A stretch of 64,000 nucleotides of DNA, taken from contig JADBYT010000002.1 of assembly GCA_020402865.1 (NCBI GenBank), positions 372,001-436,000 on the forward strand. Reading direction: 5' to 3'. The notes under the pieces are model-generated. The model was not told the origin of the DNA, searched no databases, and worked only from the letters and a program-made list of their open reading frames with translations. The DNA is from Bacteroidota bacterium. GTDB taxonomy: Bacteria > Bacteroidota > Bacteroidia > Palsa-965. Positions 9,966 through 18,529 of this stretch are shown here, piece by piece. Made by a program: the position numbers and the translations under genes. Every line of letters begins with the position of its first letter. The stretch's first letter is position 1.

Positions 9966-11285
9966 TTAAATTTCGTTAAACCATTTCATCCGTTTCTCCA
10001 ATATATTTTCTATTAGTTCTAAGCTTAAGTTGTCTTTGCTGCCGGTAAGCGTATGAGCCGGCAATTCGGGCAATTCGAATGTGCCGTTTTGCACCGCCAT
10101 GCCGATTTCCTTATATGCATCGCGGAAAGGTACACCTTGTTGCGTAAGTGCATACAACGCATCCACTGTATAAACCGCTTTATACTTTTCATCGTTGAGT
10201 AAATGCTGTTTTACTTCGATGTGCGTAAACATGAGCGAGAGCATGCTGATGCATTGATTGATGGTGTCGAAAGCCGGGAATAGCAGTTGCTTTGTGAGCT
10301 GAAAATCGCGGTGATAGCCGGAGGGCATGCCGCAGGTGAGCAGTGCAAGTTGTTGCGGCACGGCCTGTAGTGCATTGCAGCGTGCGCGCACGAGTTCGAA
10401 GACATCCGGATTTTTCTTGTGCGGCATGAGGCTGCTGCCGGTAGTAAGTTCATCGGGAAAGCGGATGAAGCCGTAGTTGGTGCTCATAAACAGGCAGCAG
10501 TCGGCACTGAGGCGGCTGAGCGTGATGCCAACGGCGGCCAGTGCATCGGCGGCGGCGCGTTCGGTTTTACCGCGTGTGAGCTGTGCATTGATTACGTTTA
10601 CATGCAAACCATCAAAGCCCAGCAGCTCTGCCGTGCGTTCGCGGTTTATCGGGAATGCCGAGCCATAGCCTGCACCTGCACCCAGCGGCGAAAGGCTGGC
10701 AAGTTCAAACGCGGCATTCAACGCAATAAGATCCTCGCTCAATGCTTCGGCCCAAGCGGCAAACCACAAGCCAAACGACGAAGGCATGGCCGCCTGAAAA
10801 TGGGTATAGCCGGGCATACCCGCCTGTGCATGCGTGTGTGCAAGCTGCAAAAGCTGTGTGGCAAATGCGGCAATCTGCTCCGCCGTTTCGCCGAGCGCAT
10901 GCCGCGTATAAAGGCAAATGCCGGTCATTACCTGATCGTTGCGCGAGCGTGCTGTGTGCAGTTTCTTGCCGGCTTCGCCATATTTCTCTGTAAGCCACAT
11001 TTCCACAAACGAGTGGATGTCTTCGGCCCAATGCGGTAACGCAAAATCTGTTTGCTGAACAAGCGTGGCAAGTTCATGCAATCCTTTTTGTAAGGTATCA
11101 AACTCAACGCTATCAATCAGCCCGCATTCGTGCAGCATGGTGCAATGGGCCAGGGAGCCTTGTATATCAAACGGAGCCAGCCGTGCATCAATTGCGCGGT
11201 CGTCGCCTGCGGTGAAAGCTACAACAGCAGGATGCGCATCAGTAGTTTTCTGCCAGAGGCGTTGTGCGGTTTGGTTGGTGTGCAT
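9966..11285 (-). CDS. argH: Argininosuccinate lyase
   Basis: The last arginine step, splitting argininosuccinate into arginine and fumarate. The fumarase/aspartase superfamily signature GSSLMPHKKNPD is near residues 280-291, and the N-terminal substrate loop HTARSRNDQV is also present. The 439-residue protein from ATG 11285 begins MHTNQTAQRLWQK, with the LWQK expected at the family N-terminus. The frame stays open to 11450, but that extension has no family match and lies inside the preceding gene. The chosen start overlaps the argE-like gene by 47 bases, so translational coupling is likely. It is the last gene of the minus-strand arg operon. Confidence 0.95.
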   Translation of the reverse strand: MHTNQTAQRLWQKTTDAHPAVVAFTAGDDRAIDARLAPFDIQGSLAHCTMLHECGLIDSVEFDTLQKGLHELATLVQQTDFALPHWAEDIHSFVEMWLTEKYGEAGKKLHTARSRNDQVMTGICLYTRHALGETAEQIAAFATQLLQLAHTHAQAGMPGYTHFQAAMPSSFGLWFAAWAEALSEDLIALNAAFELASLSPLGAGAGYGSAFPINRERTAELLGFDGLHVNVINAQLTRGKTERAAADALAAVGITLSRLSADCCLFMSTNYGFIRFPDELTTGSSLMPHKKNPDVFELVRARCNALQAVPQQLALLTCGMPSGYHRDFQLTKQLLFPAFDTINQCISMLSLMFTHIEVKQHLLNDEKYKAVYTVDALYALTQQGVPFRDAYKEIGMAVQNGTFELPELPAHTLTGSKDNLSLELIENILEKRMKWFNEI

Positions 11286-12348
11286 GTGCAAAAAGATTTT
11301 CGAGTAGTTGAATGTAGAAACGGATGCCGTTGTGCAATTCATCCACGCCAATGTATTCATTGGCCGTGTGCGAACGCGCCGAGTCGCCGGGGCCGCATTT
11401 GAGCGCAGGAAAAGGCATGAGTGCCTTGTCTGAAAGTGTGGGCGAGCCATAGCATTTACTGCCCAGTGTTATTCCGGCTTTCACCAGCGGATGCTCTGGT
11501 GAAATGAACGAGGAGCGAAGCCGCATTGAACGCGGATTGATTGTACTGCGTAACTCGCGCGAAAGGATGGCGATAATTTCTTCGTGTGTGTAATTTTCGG
11601 TTACACGTACATCAAGTGTAAATGTGCAGCTGCCGGGAACCACATTGTGCTGCGTACCTGCATGAATAATGGATGGTGTAATTTTTAAACTGCCCAGCCA
11701 GGGCGATTCTTTTTCAAATTGCAGATTGCGCAGGCGCAGCAAATCGTCAACGGCAATATCAATTGCATTTATCCCTTCGTTACGTGCGGCATGTCCGCTC
11801 ACCCCTTTTGCCACACAGTCGAGTACAAGAAGCCCTTTTTCAGCTATAGCCAGTTGAAGTTGCGTGGGTTCGCCCACAATGGCACAATCAATTTCACCAA
11901 GTTGCGGAAGAATTGCAGTAAGTCCGTTCTCGCCCGAAATTTCTTCTTCGGCTGTTGCGGCAAGAATAAGATTGTAGGGTAAATTTTCGTGGGTATAATA
12001 ATGGCAAAACGCTGCAGTTAGCGCACACAAGGAAGCCCCTGCATCGTTGCTGCCAAGACCATAAATTTTTCCGTTTTCTGTGGTAGCTTCAAATGGGTTA
12101 AACTGCCATCCGGCTGCAGGTTGTACAGTATCGAGGTGTGAGTTAAGCAGTAAAGCAGGGAGCGATGAATCAAATTCTTTCGGGTATGCAATTACATTGT
12201 TGTTTATACGAAAGGATGAAATTTTTGCGCGTAAGAGAAACGCTTGAAAAAAGTCGGCAGCGTCCTTTTCGCCTCTGCTGAATGAAGGAATGCTGATTAA
12301 TCCGCAGAGCAATTCTTCCGCATCGCAATTTAATTTTTCAAGATTCAT
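11239..12348 (-). CDS. argE: M20 peptidase family acylornithine/acylcitrulline deacylase
   Basis: A zinc-dependent M20 deacylase of 369 residues. It has the metal ligands H71xD73 (NSHLDTV), D102 (GSNDAG), and the general base/metal pair in AEEE at about 133-136; the central lid domain is about 170-280. In this pathway, with ArgF' carbamoylating acylornithine, the expected substrate is N-acyl-citrulline (succinyl or acetyl), giving citrulline for ArgG. DapE-like activity is the main alternative on family grounds, but the position inside the arg operon argues for ArgE function. Its ATG overlaps the argB stop by ATGA, and its 3' end overlaps the start of argH. Confidence 0.88.
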   Translation of the reverse strand: MNLEKLNCDAEELLCGLISIPSFSRGEKDAADFFQAFLLRAKISSFRINNNVIAYPKEFDSSLPALLLNSHLDTVQPAAGWQFNPFEATTENGKIYGLGSNDAGASLCALTAAFCHYYTHENLPYNLILAATAEEEISGENGLTAILPQLGEIDCAIVGEPTQLQLAIAEKGLLVLDCVAKGVSGHAARNEGINAIDIAVDDLLRLRNLQFEKESPWLGSLKITPSIIHAGTQHNVVPGSCTFTLDVRVTENYTHEEIIAILSRELRSTINPRSMRLRSSFISPEHPLVKAGITLGSKCYGSPTLSDKALMPFPALKCGPGDSARSHTANEYIGVDELHNGIRFYIQLLENLFAHAHQPNRTTPLAENY

Positions 12349-13136
12349 TTTTCTGAAACAATTTCAGTTGCCATTCTTTTTCCCGAAAGAATTTCACCCG
12401 ATGAAACCGCATAACCTATATATACTTTTGATACACCTTCGGAAGCAGCATAAAATGCGGCTTTTAGCTTAGGCAGAATTCCAGAATGCAATTTCTTTTC
12501 TGCCTGCATTTCCTTTGCCAGCGAAGGCGAAAGTACAGGAACCAGAGTTGCATCATTTTCAGAATCTACGAGCACACCGGGTTTGGTAAATCCAAACAAC
12601 AGTGTAGTTTCATGGTGTTTGCTTAACGCAGCTGCAATACATGCAGCCACTGTATCGGCATTGGTGTTGAGCAGTTGTGCATTCCCGTTGTGCGTAATAG
12701 CTGATACTACAGGTACAAGTTGCTGTTGTAATAAATTCATCAGTAATTTTACATTCACACCTTCCCATACCGCATCGCCCACAAAACCAAAATCAAGCGG
12801 ATTCGGGTTCCGTTTTTCGGTGAGCAGCAAATTTCCGTCGGCTCCGCAAAGGCTTATTGCATTACAGTTTTTCGACTGAAGTTTTGTTGCAAGTGATTTG
12901 CCAATCCAGCCTGCATACATCATTACGGCTACACGCAGCGAGCCTTCGTCCGTAACACGCCGCCCGTCGATCATTGTAGTTTCGATGCCTATTTTTCCGG
13001 CAAGTGTGGTAGCGGCTTTTCCTCCGCCATGCACAAGAATTTTCATGCCATCAAGTGCCGCAAACTGATCGAGAAATGATTCGCAGCGTGTTTCATCTTC
13101 GGCAATTTCGCCGCCAATTTTTATTACATAAATCAT
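12345..13136 (-). CDS. argB: N-acetylglutamate (or N-succinylglutamate) kinase
   Basis: Amino-acid-kinase fold enzyme of 263 residues that phosphorylates the gamma-carboxyl of N-acylglutamate. The glycine-rich elements KIGGE (residues 6-10) and HGGGKAA (about 36-42), the DGRRVT substrate loop and the NTNAD segment are all present. There is no N-terminal helix extension of the kind seen in arginine-inhibited hexameric NAGKs, so allosteric inhibition by arginine through that helix is unlikely. Both ends overlap neighbours by ATGA (12345-12348 and 13133-13136). The acyl group handled depends on the pathway type, which residue 90 of the next enzyme suggests is succinyl. Confidence 0.93.
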   Translation of the reverse strand: MIYVIKIGGEIAEDETRCESFLDQFAALDGMKILVHGGGKAATTLAGKIGIETTMIDGRRVTDEGSLRVAVMMYAGWIGKSLATKLQSKNCNAISLCGADGNLLLTEKRNPNPLDFGFVGDAVWEGVNVKLLMNLLQQQLVPVVSAITHNGNAQLLNTNADTVAACIAAALSKHHETTLLFGFTKPGVLVDSENDATLVPVLSPSLAKEMQAEKKLHSGILPKLKAAFYAASEGVSKVYIGYAVSSGEILSGKRMATEIVSEK

Positions 13137-14128
13137 ACTTCAGATTCAGCTACAATTGCGTGTGATAAATTATTGACTGACGGTGTTTGCTGCAATAGTG
13201 AATAAAGCACAGCCTGCGCAGCAGGTACACGGTTTGCCGCTTGTGAGGTAATAAGCGATTGCGGACTTTCGATGAGCGAAGCAGGCAATTCTACATCACG
13301 CCGAACGGGAAGGCAGTGCATGAGATACGCATTGTTTGTGCGTTTTAGCTTGGCATCATTCAGCATCCAGTGTGCTTGCCCGGTGAGTGGCTGGCCGTAG
13401 TTTTTCCACGACGACCAGTTTTTTACATACACAAACTCTGCGCCTTCCAGTGCTTCTTCCTGCGAGTGTGTAAGCGTAGCCCCCGAAGTAAATTCAGGAT
13501 TCAGTTCCATACCTTCGGGGCAGGCAATGTGTAAATCATATTCAGCCGCCAGCATCCATTCGGCAAACGAATTGGCCACAGCCTGAGGCAGTGCACGTAT
13601 GTGCGGTGCCCAGGTGAGCACCACTTTGGGCTTTGCTGTTTTTTTATGCGTGTGTATCGTAAGCCAGTCAGAAAGGCTCTGCAGCGGATGCCGTGTAGCC
13701 GATTCGAGACTGATTACCGGAATACCGGCATGCCGCATAAACTGAAGCAGAATATGCTCACTGTCGTCAAGTTTTTTGTCACTGAGTGAAGGGAAGCAAC
13801 GCACAGCCAGTATGTCGCAATACTGTCCGAGCACGGGTGCCGCATCGCGTATGTGCTCCACAGTGGAGCCGTTCATGATCACATCGTCGTTAAACTCCAG
13901 TGCCCAGCCTTCGCTGTTTGCATTTATTATCAGTGTATGCATGCCCAGCAGCTGGGCGGCTTTTTGTGTGCTTAACCTTGTGCGCAGACTTGGATTCATA
14001 AATACAAGTCCAACCGTTTTGCCTGCTCCCGCAGTAGCGTGAAGCAGCGGATGTGTGGCAAACTGCACGGCAAGATCAAGCAGCGCATCGTGGTTGTGTA
14101 CATCCTGCACACAGGTAAAGTTTCTCAT
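13133..14128 (-). CDS. argF': N-succinylornithine/N-acetylornithine carbamoyltransferase (ArgF')
   Basis: A transcarbamylase of 331 residues of the Bacteroidota/Xanthomonas acylornithine type, not classical ornithine carbamoyltransferase. The carbamoyl-phosphate motif is SLRTRLSTQKAA (47-58) rather than STRTR. The C-terminal MHCLPVRRDVELP and ESPQS motifs match this subfamily. At the known specificity position, Glu in acetylornithine enzymes and Pro in the Bacteroides fragilis succinylornithine enzyme, this protein has Val90 in NGSTVEH. Val at that site is reported to favour succinylornithine. Overlaps with argD (one base, TAATG) and argB (ATGA) place it centrally in the operon. Confidence 0.93.
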   Translation of the reverse strand: MRNFTCVQDVHNHDALLDLAVQFATHPLLHATAGAGKTVGLVFMNPSLRTRLSTQKAAQLLGMHTLIINANSEGWALEFNDDVIMNGSTVEHIRDAAPVLGQYCDILAVRCFPSLSDKKLDDSEHILLQFMRHAGIPVISLESATRHPLQSLSDWLTIHTHKKTAKPKVVLTWAPHIRALPQAVANSFAEWMLAAEYDLHIACPEGMELNPEFTSGATLTHSQEEALEGAEFVYVKNWSSWKNYGQPLTGQAHWMLNDAKLKRTNNAYLMHCLPVRRDVELPASLIESPQSLITSQAANRVPAAQAVLYSLLQQTPSVNNLSHAIVAESEV

Positions 14129-15282
14129 TAGCTGATTACTGGTGTTGATTGTTTAACTGAAGAAAGAGTGGCGCTGAGTGCTTTTACAAAATACGCAAGC
14201 TGTTTGCGGCTTACATTGAGCGGCGGCAGTAAACGGATTGTGTTTTTACATGCCGCCGAGCCGGTGAAAATCTGATACTCTTCAAGCAACACTGTGCGTG
14301 CCTTTGCACAAGGAAAATCAAGTTCAATGCCCAGCATCAGTCCGCGTCCGCGAATGCTTTTTATGCCTTGAATATCCTGCAACTGTTCAATCAGCCATTC
14401 TCCTTCTGAATTTGCATGTGCAATAAGGTTTTCATTTTGTAATACATCAAGCACAGCCATAGCAGCTACACAGGCCAGATAATTTCCGCCGAATGTAGTG
14501 CCCAACATACCGTGTTTGGCTTCAATTTCGGGCGCAATCAATACCGCACCAACCGGGAAACCATTGCCTAGTCCCTTTGCCATTGTCACCAGATCAGGAC
14601 GAATGCCGCTTTGCTGAAAGGCAAAGAATGTTCCGCTGCGTCCTGCACCCGATTGAACTTCATCAAGAATAAGAAGTGCACCGTGTTTGCTGCAACAATC
14701 CCGCAGGTGTTGTAAAAAATCATCTGCCGGCACATGAATGCCGCTTACCCCCTGAATGCCTTCAATAATTACTGCACACACGGTATCATCAATTGCAGCT
14801 GTTGCCGCATCAAAATCATTCAGCGGCAGAAAGTTCACTTCATGATTGCTGTTTAACGGCGCTACAATTTTTGCATCATGTGTAGCTGCCACTGCGGCTG
14901 ATGTTCGTCCGTGGAAAGCGCCCTGAAAGGCAATTATTTTTTTACGTCCGTTTACAAACGATGCAAGCTTCAGTGCGTTTTCATTGGCCTCGGCTCCTGA
15001 GTTGCAGAGAAAGAGGTTGAATTCATTCAGGCCGCTTACTTCTCCGAGACGTGCAGCCAGCTTTTCCTGCAAGGGGTTTTGCACGGCATTGGAGTAAAAT
15101 CCAATTTTTTGCAACTGTGCACTAAGCTCCGCTACATAGTGCGGATGCGAATGCCCAATTGAAATTACGGCATGACCACCGTAAAGATCGAGATACTTCT
15201 TTCCGTTTGAAGCTGTGATTTCTGCACCCAGTGCATGCGCTGGCGTTACGGGCAAAAGCGGATATACGTCGAAAAGTTTCAT
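14128..15282 (-). CDS. argD: N-acylornithine aminotransferase
   Basis: PLP-dependent class III aminotransferase of 384 residues that converts N-acylglutamate semialdehyde to N-acylornithine. The motifs CNSGAEANE, FHGRT, LDEVQSGAGR and the PLP lysine at about 236 in VTMAKGLGNG are intact. The frame extends to GTG 15294, but ATG 15282 lies one base after the argC stop, the usual coupled arrangement, and gives the normal N-terminus. No truncation or odd residues were seen. Paralogues act on acetyl or succinyl substrates, and sequence alone does not separate them. Confidence 0.94.
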   Translation of the reverse strand: MKLFDVYPLLPVTPAHALGAEITASNGKKYLDLYGGHAVISIGHSHPHYVAELSAQLQKIGFYSNAVQNPLQEKLAARLGEVSGLNEFNLFLCNSGAEANENALKLASFVNGRKKIIAFQGAFHGRTSAAVAATHDAKIVAPLNSNHEVNFLPLNDFDAATAAIDDTVCAVIIEGIQGVSGIHVPADDFLQHLRDCCSKHGALLILDEVQSGAGRSGTFFAFQQSGIRPDLVTMAKGLGNGFPVGAVLIAPEIEAKHGMLGTTFGGNYLACVAAMAVLDVLQNENLIAHANSEGEWLIEQLQDIQGIKSIRGRGLMLGIELDFPCAKARTVLLEEYQIFTGSAACKNTIRLLPPLNVSRKQLAYFVKALSATLSSVKQSTPVIS

Positions 15283-15283
15283 G

Positions 15284-16252
15284 TTAGTATGCACTTGGTT
15301 TTAATTGAAGTCCGCTGTATTCGGGTAATCCGAAAAGCAGATTCATGTTTTGAACGGCTTGTCCTGATGCGCCTTTCAATAAATTGTCGATGACTGATGT
15401 AATGAGTATGCGGTTGTTTTTTACGCTTACATGGACTGCGCAGTAATTCGTATTTACAACCAGTTTCACGTCGGCCGGGAGGGCGATGTGTTTTGTGAAG
15501 TAATGTGTACGGTAGTAATTGCTGAACAACTCTTCTGCTTCAGTGATGCTGAGCGAAGTTTGTGTGTGTATTGAAGCCCATATGCCGCGTGTGAAATTTC
15601 CACGCTGCGGGATGAAATGAATTTCGCTGTTGAAGCCGGGCTGTACTTGTGCAAGTGAGCGGATAATTTCGGCTTCGTGCTGGTGCTCGAGCTCTTTGTA
15701 AGCGGAATGATTGGCGCTTCGCCAGGTGAAATGCACACCTGCCGCAAGCTGTTGTCCGGCTCCGGTTGATCCGGTTACTGCACTTATTTCTATCGGTGCA
15801 TGCAACTGATCTGCGCCAGCCAGCGGCAGCAGTGCAAGCTGAATGGCTGTGGCAAAGCAGCCGGGGTTTGCAATGCGCATGGCGGCAGCAATCAGGTTGC
15901 GGTTTAGTTCCGGGAGTCCGTACACAAAACCGTTGCTGCCGTTGCGGAAATCGGCACTGAGGTCGATTATTCGTGTGTGTGATGCAATGTGTACACTGTT
16001 CATCCATTGCTGCGCTTTGCCATGTGGCAGGCAAAGAAACAGTACATCGCTTTCTACCTTTTCGGTTTGTGAAAAGTGCAGCGTGGATGCCCAGAATAAA
16101 TCGTTGTGTACTTCGCTCACGGCTTTGCCGGCATGTGTGCTGCTGAGTGCAGTAATTTCACTCACTTCCGGATGCAGCAGCAGCAGGCGTATGAGTTCGC
16201 CACCAGTATAGCCGGAGGCTCCTGCAATAGTTACTGAAATTTTTCTGTTCAT
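15284..16252 (-). CDS. argC: N-acyl-gamma-glutamyl-phosphate reductase
   Basis: NADPH-dependent reductase of 322 residues. The Rossmann signature GASGYTGGE at residues 10-18 and the catalytic cysteine in ANPGCFATA (near 132) identify it. HFTWRSANHSAYKE and the IPQRGNFTRGI region fit the ArgC C-terminal domain. Its ATG overlaps the argG stop by ATGA, and its stop is one base from argD. Length is typical for the short ArgC type. Confidence 0.95.
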   Translation of the reverse strand: MNRKISVTIAGASGYTGGELIRLLLLHPEVSEITALSSTHAGKAVSEVHNDLFWASTLHFSQTEKVESDVLFLCLPHGKAQQWMNSVHIASHTRIIDLSADFRNGSNGFVYGLPELNRNLIAAAMRIANPGCFATAIQLALLPLAGADQLHAPIEISAVTGSTGAGQQLAAGVHFTWRSANHSAYKELEHQHEAEIIRSLAQVQPGFNSEIHFIPQRGNFTRGIWASIHTQTSLSITEAEELFSNYYRTHYFTKHIALPADVKLVVNTNYCAVHVSVKNNRILITSVIDNLLKGASGQAVQNMNLLFGLPEYSGLQLKPSAY

Positions 16253-17457
16253 TGCACGGCCTCCTTATCGGTATGCAGTTTCATCCATGTTTTTACTGCA
16301 TTGCCGTAAATGCGAGTGAATCCTTTTACATCATCGCCTGTCCAGCCATTGTTCATTTCGCCGTAACTGCTGCCTTGGGCCTGCATCAGATCTGCATTTG
16401 ACTTTATCCCGTCTATCGTAAACCGATAGGGATGAAGTGTAATGAATACTTCGCCCGATACATGCTGCTGCGTACTCTCGAAAAATGCTTCGATGTTGCG
16501 CATGGCGGGCTCGAAATATTGCCCTTCGTGCAGCCATGTGCCATACCAGTGCGCCTGTTGCTCTTTAAGCATCAGCTGCCATTTTGTGAGCACATGTTTT
16601 TCGAGTGCGTGATGCGCTTTGATAATGAGCAGTGGTGCAGCTGCTTCAAATCCTACACGCCCTTTTATGCCAATAATGGTGTCGCCCGTGTGTATATCGC
16701 GGCCAATACCAAACGGAGCAGCAAGCGTGTGCAGTGTGGCTATTGCCTCAGCCGGCGGAAGCGATTGACCATTAATACTGCACAGTTCACCGGCACAAAA
16801 GCCAAGTGTAATTTTTTCAGGCAGTGTTTTGCTGCACGGCACAGGCCAGGCTTCTTCGGGTAAACTTTCGTGTGAAGTAAGCGTTTCGCGTCCGCCAACC
16901 GATGTACCCCAAAGCCCTTTGTTGATGGAGTATGCAGCTTTGGTAAAATCGAAATGAATACCCTTTTCGCTGAGCCAGTTTATTTCCTCCTCGCGCGAAA
17001 GTTTGAGGTCGCGTATGGGTGTAATGATTTTTGCATCAGGCAACAGCAGGTCGAAGATCAGATCAAAACGCACCTGATCGTTTCCTGCGCCGGTGCTTCC
17101 GTGCGCAATGGTGCTGAAGTTGTTTTGCTGCGCATATTCTGCCAGCAAAAAAGCCTGAGTCATACGCTCGGCGCTAACGGAAAGCGGATAGGTTCCGTTC
17201 TTCAGCACATTTCCATATACAAGGTGGCGAATTACTTTGTGGTAATAGGCCTGTATGCCGTTTATCCATGCAAAGCTGTTTACGCCAAGCAGGTGTGCGC
17301 GTTCTTCAATTTTCGCTTTTTCTTCAGCCGTAAATCCGCCGGTATCAATTGTTACGGCATGTACGTTCAGCCCTTTTTCATGTTTAAGCCAGGCTGCGCA
17401 AAAACTGGTGTCGAGTCCGCCGCTGAAAGCGAGCAGAACATTATCGTGCATATTCAT
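16249..17457 (-). CDS. argG: Argininosuccinate synthase
   Basis: ATP-dependent ligase that joins citrulline and aspartate. From ATG 17457 it gives 402 residues, with the N-type ATP-pyrophosphatase loop FSGGLDTSF at 11-19 and the conserved HGSTGAGNDQVRFD segment near 110. The open frame reaches 17613, but that extension lies in the upstream acyltransferase gene and lacks family similarity. An ATG two codons later (17451) is an equally possible start. The start overlaps the end of the GNAT gene by 17 bases, consistent with coupling in one operon. Confidence 0.95.
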   Translation of the reverse strand: MNMHDNVLLAFSGGLDTSFCAAWLKHEKGLNVHAVTIDTGGFTAEEKAKIEERAHLLGVNSFAWINGIQAYYHKVIRHLVYGNVLKNGTYPLSVSAERMTQAFLLAEYAQQNNFSTIAHGSTGAGNDQVRFDLIFDLLLPDAKIITPIRDLKLSREEEINWLSEKGIHFDFTKAAYSINKGLWGTSVGGRETLTSHESLPEEAWPVPCSKTLPEKITLGFCAGELCSINGQSLPPAEAIATLHTLAAPFGIGRDIHTGDTIIGIKGRVGFEAAAPLLIIKAHHALEKHVLTKWQLMLKEQQAHWYGTWLHEGQYFEPAMRNIEAFFESTQQHVSGEVFITLHPYRFTIDGIKSNADLMQAQGSSYGEMNNGWTGDDVKGFTRIYGNAVKTWMKLHTDKEAVQ

Positions 17458-18139
17458 GAAAATTGTTTTTCTGCGATGAAGCTTCGGTTTTACTTTGGCC
17501 GCGAAGCAGGATGTGTTGTTTAAACCGCATCCAGCGTTCGTAGAGTTTGCGTTGTTTTTTGAAGCGTGTAGCCGGACTTTCGGGAGGCGGTTGTTTTGCT
17601 TGCGATGGATCAAACAGCATGGCGGTGCATAAGCAGTTTTTTCTGTTTTTGCTTTGCAGTATTTCGTGGTTTACGCAGCTTCGGCAGCCTTTCCAGAACT
17701 CTTCATCGTCGGTAAGCTCGCTGTAGGTTACCGGTTCGTAGCCGAGTTCTGAATTTATTTTCATCACAGCGAGGCCCGTAGTGAGACCGAAAATTTTGGC
17801 GTCGGGATACTTTTTGCGCGATAGCTCAAATACCGCCTGCTTGATGCGTGTGGCTAGTCCGCCACGGCGGTGTGCGGGTACAACAATGAGTCCTGAATTG
17901 GCCACAAATTTTCCGTGGCTCCAGGTTTCAATGTAGCAAAAGCCGGCCCAGTTGCCATGTTGGTCGATGGCAATAATGGCTTTGCCTTCGAGCATTTTTC
18001 CCGCTATGTAATCGGGCGAGCGGCGTGCAATGCCTGTGCCTCTGGCTTTTGCCGAAGCTTCCATTTCGTCGCAGATGGCGGCAGCAAAATGTATATGGCT
18101 GCCGTCGGCTACGAGCACGGTGCAGTGATTCGTTTCCAT
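17441..18139 (-). CDS. GNAT acyltransferase, probable N-acylglutamate synthase (ArgA role)
   Basis: A 232-residue GNAT-fold protein that opens the arg operon. The acyl-CoA binding loop VVPAHRRGGLATRI is near 87-100, within a normal GNAT core (about 10-150). No classical argA or argJ is present, so this gene most likely supplies N-acyl (acetyl or succinyl) glutamate. GNAT genes next to argG in Bacteroides have been assigned that role from genetic data, as far as I recall. Unusual is a C-terminal tail (about 150-232) with four cysteines in C-x2-C and C-x-C pairs followed by a basic stretch, possibly a metal site. ATG 18139 is preceded by a structured leader. Confidence 0.8.
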   Translation of the reverse strand: METNHCTVLVADGSHIHFAAAICDEMEASAKARGTGIARRSPDYIAGKMLEGKAIIAIDQHGNWAGFCYIETWSHGKFVANSGLIVVPAHRRGGLATRIKQAVFELSRKKYPDAKIFGLTTGLAVMKINSELGYEPVTYSELTDDEEFWKGCRSCVNHEILQSKNRKNCLCTAMLFDPSQAKQPPPESPATRFKKQRKLYERWMRFKQHILLRGQSKTEASSQKNNFHEYAR

Positions 18140-18163
18140 CGGTTGCGGATAAAAGAATACGCA

Positions 18164-18226
18164 GTCCTGCTGTTGCCACAGGACAAAAAGTTGAATGCTG
18201 CCCGGTTTCAGGCAGTCAGCAACAGC
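18164..18226 (-). promoter_or_regulatory. Candidate attenuator-like leader structures before the arg operon
   Basis: Reading the minus strand, CTGCC/GGCAG (18211-18215 with 18198-18202) forms a small hairpin followed by a T-run. It is enclosed by an 8-bp perfect stem (18219-18226 with 18169-18176). The inner part of the downstream arm lies in the loop of a third hairpin (18164-18169 with 18179-18184). The latter two compete for bases, as in attenuators. The pairing is seen directly; the regulatory role is inferred. Confidence 0.4.
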
Positions 18227-18529
18227 GAGTAAAGTAAAAGGGGACTAAGCCGCGTGTATCGACTCAGATACGGTGGAAGTAGCATCGCCTGATGGCTGCG
18301 CTAACAACTGGTGCCAGATAAACAAAACTCACGCTACCCGCGGCGGGCGAGCGATGCAGCAACGACTGCAGAATTGTTTTGAAGGAAATTTTCATCGCAG
18401 CCTTTAAGGTGTGATGTGGGACAAGTTGTGAATTAGAAGGCGCAAATATTGAATTGTTTTCAGGATATATCCAAATGATTTCTCAAAAAAATAGAGAATA
18501 ATTTTAGGAATCCAGCAATGGCGGCACTT
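18227..18529 (-). other. Structured intergenic region upstream of the arg operon
   Basis: About 300 bases with no recognised gene and, between 18240 and 18375, unusually GC-rich for an intergenic gap here. Inverted repeats include GTATC/GATAC around 18256-18271, GCATCGC with GCGATGC (18282-18288 and 18351-18357) and a compact CCCGC/GCGGG hairpin near 18338-18348. On the minus strand an ATG at 18395 opens a 43-codon frame to 18264 with an Arg-Arg pair near its end, a possible leader peptide but not convincing. It did not match tmRNA, RNase P RNA or riboswitch cores that I know. Confidence 0.4.

Noticed and set aside
11286-11450. N-terminal extension of argH
   Set aside because: It is the other-frame reading of the argE-like gene; the family N-terminus begins at 11285.
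18264-18395. 43-codon arg leader peptide
   Set aside because: Only one Arg-Arg pair and two further Arg codons are present, too few for convincing classical attenuation, so it is not called as a gene.
18227-18420. tmRNA, RNase P RNA or a known riboswitch
   Set aside because: Conserved cores of these RNAs that I know could not be matched on either strand, so only an unidentified structured region is reported.
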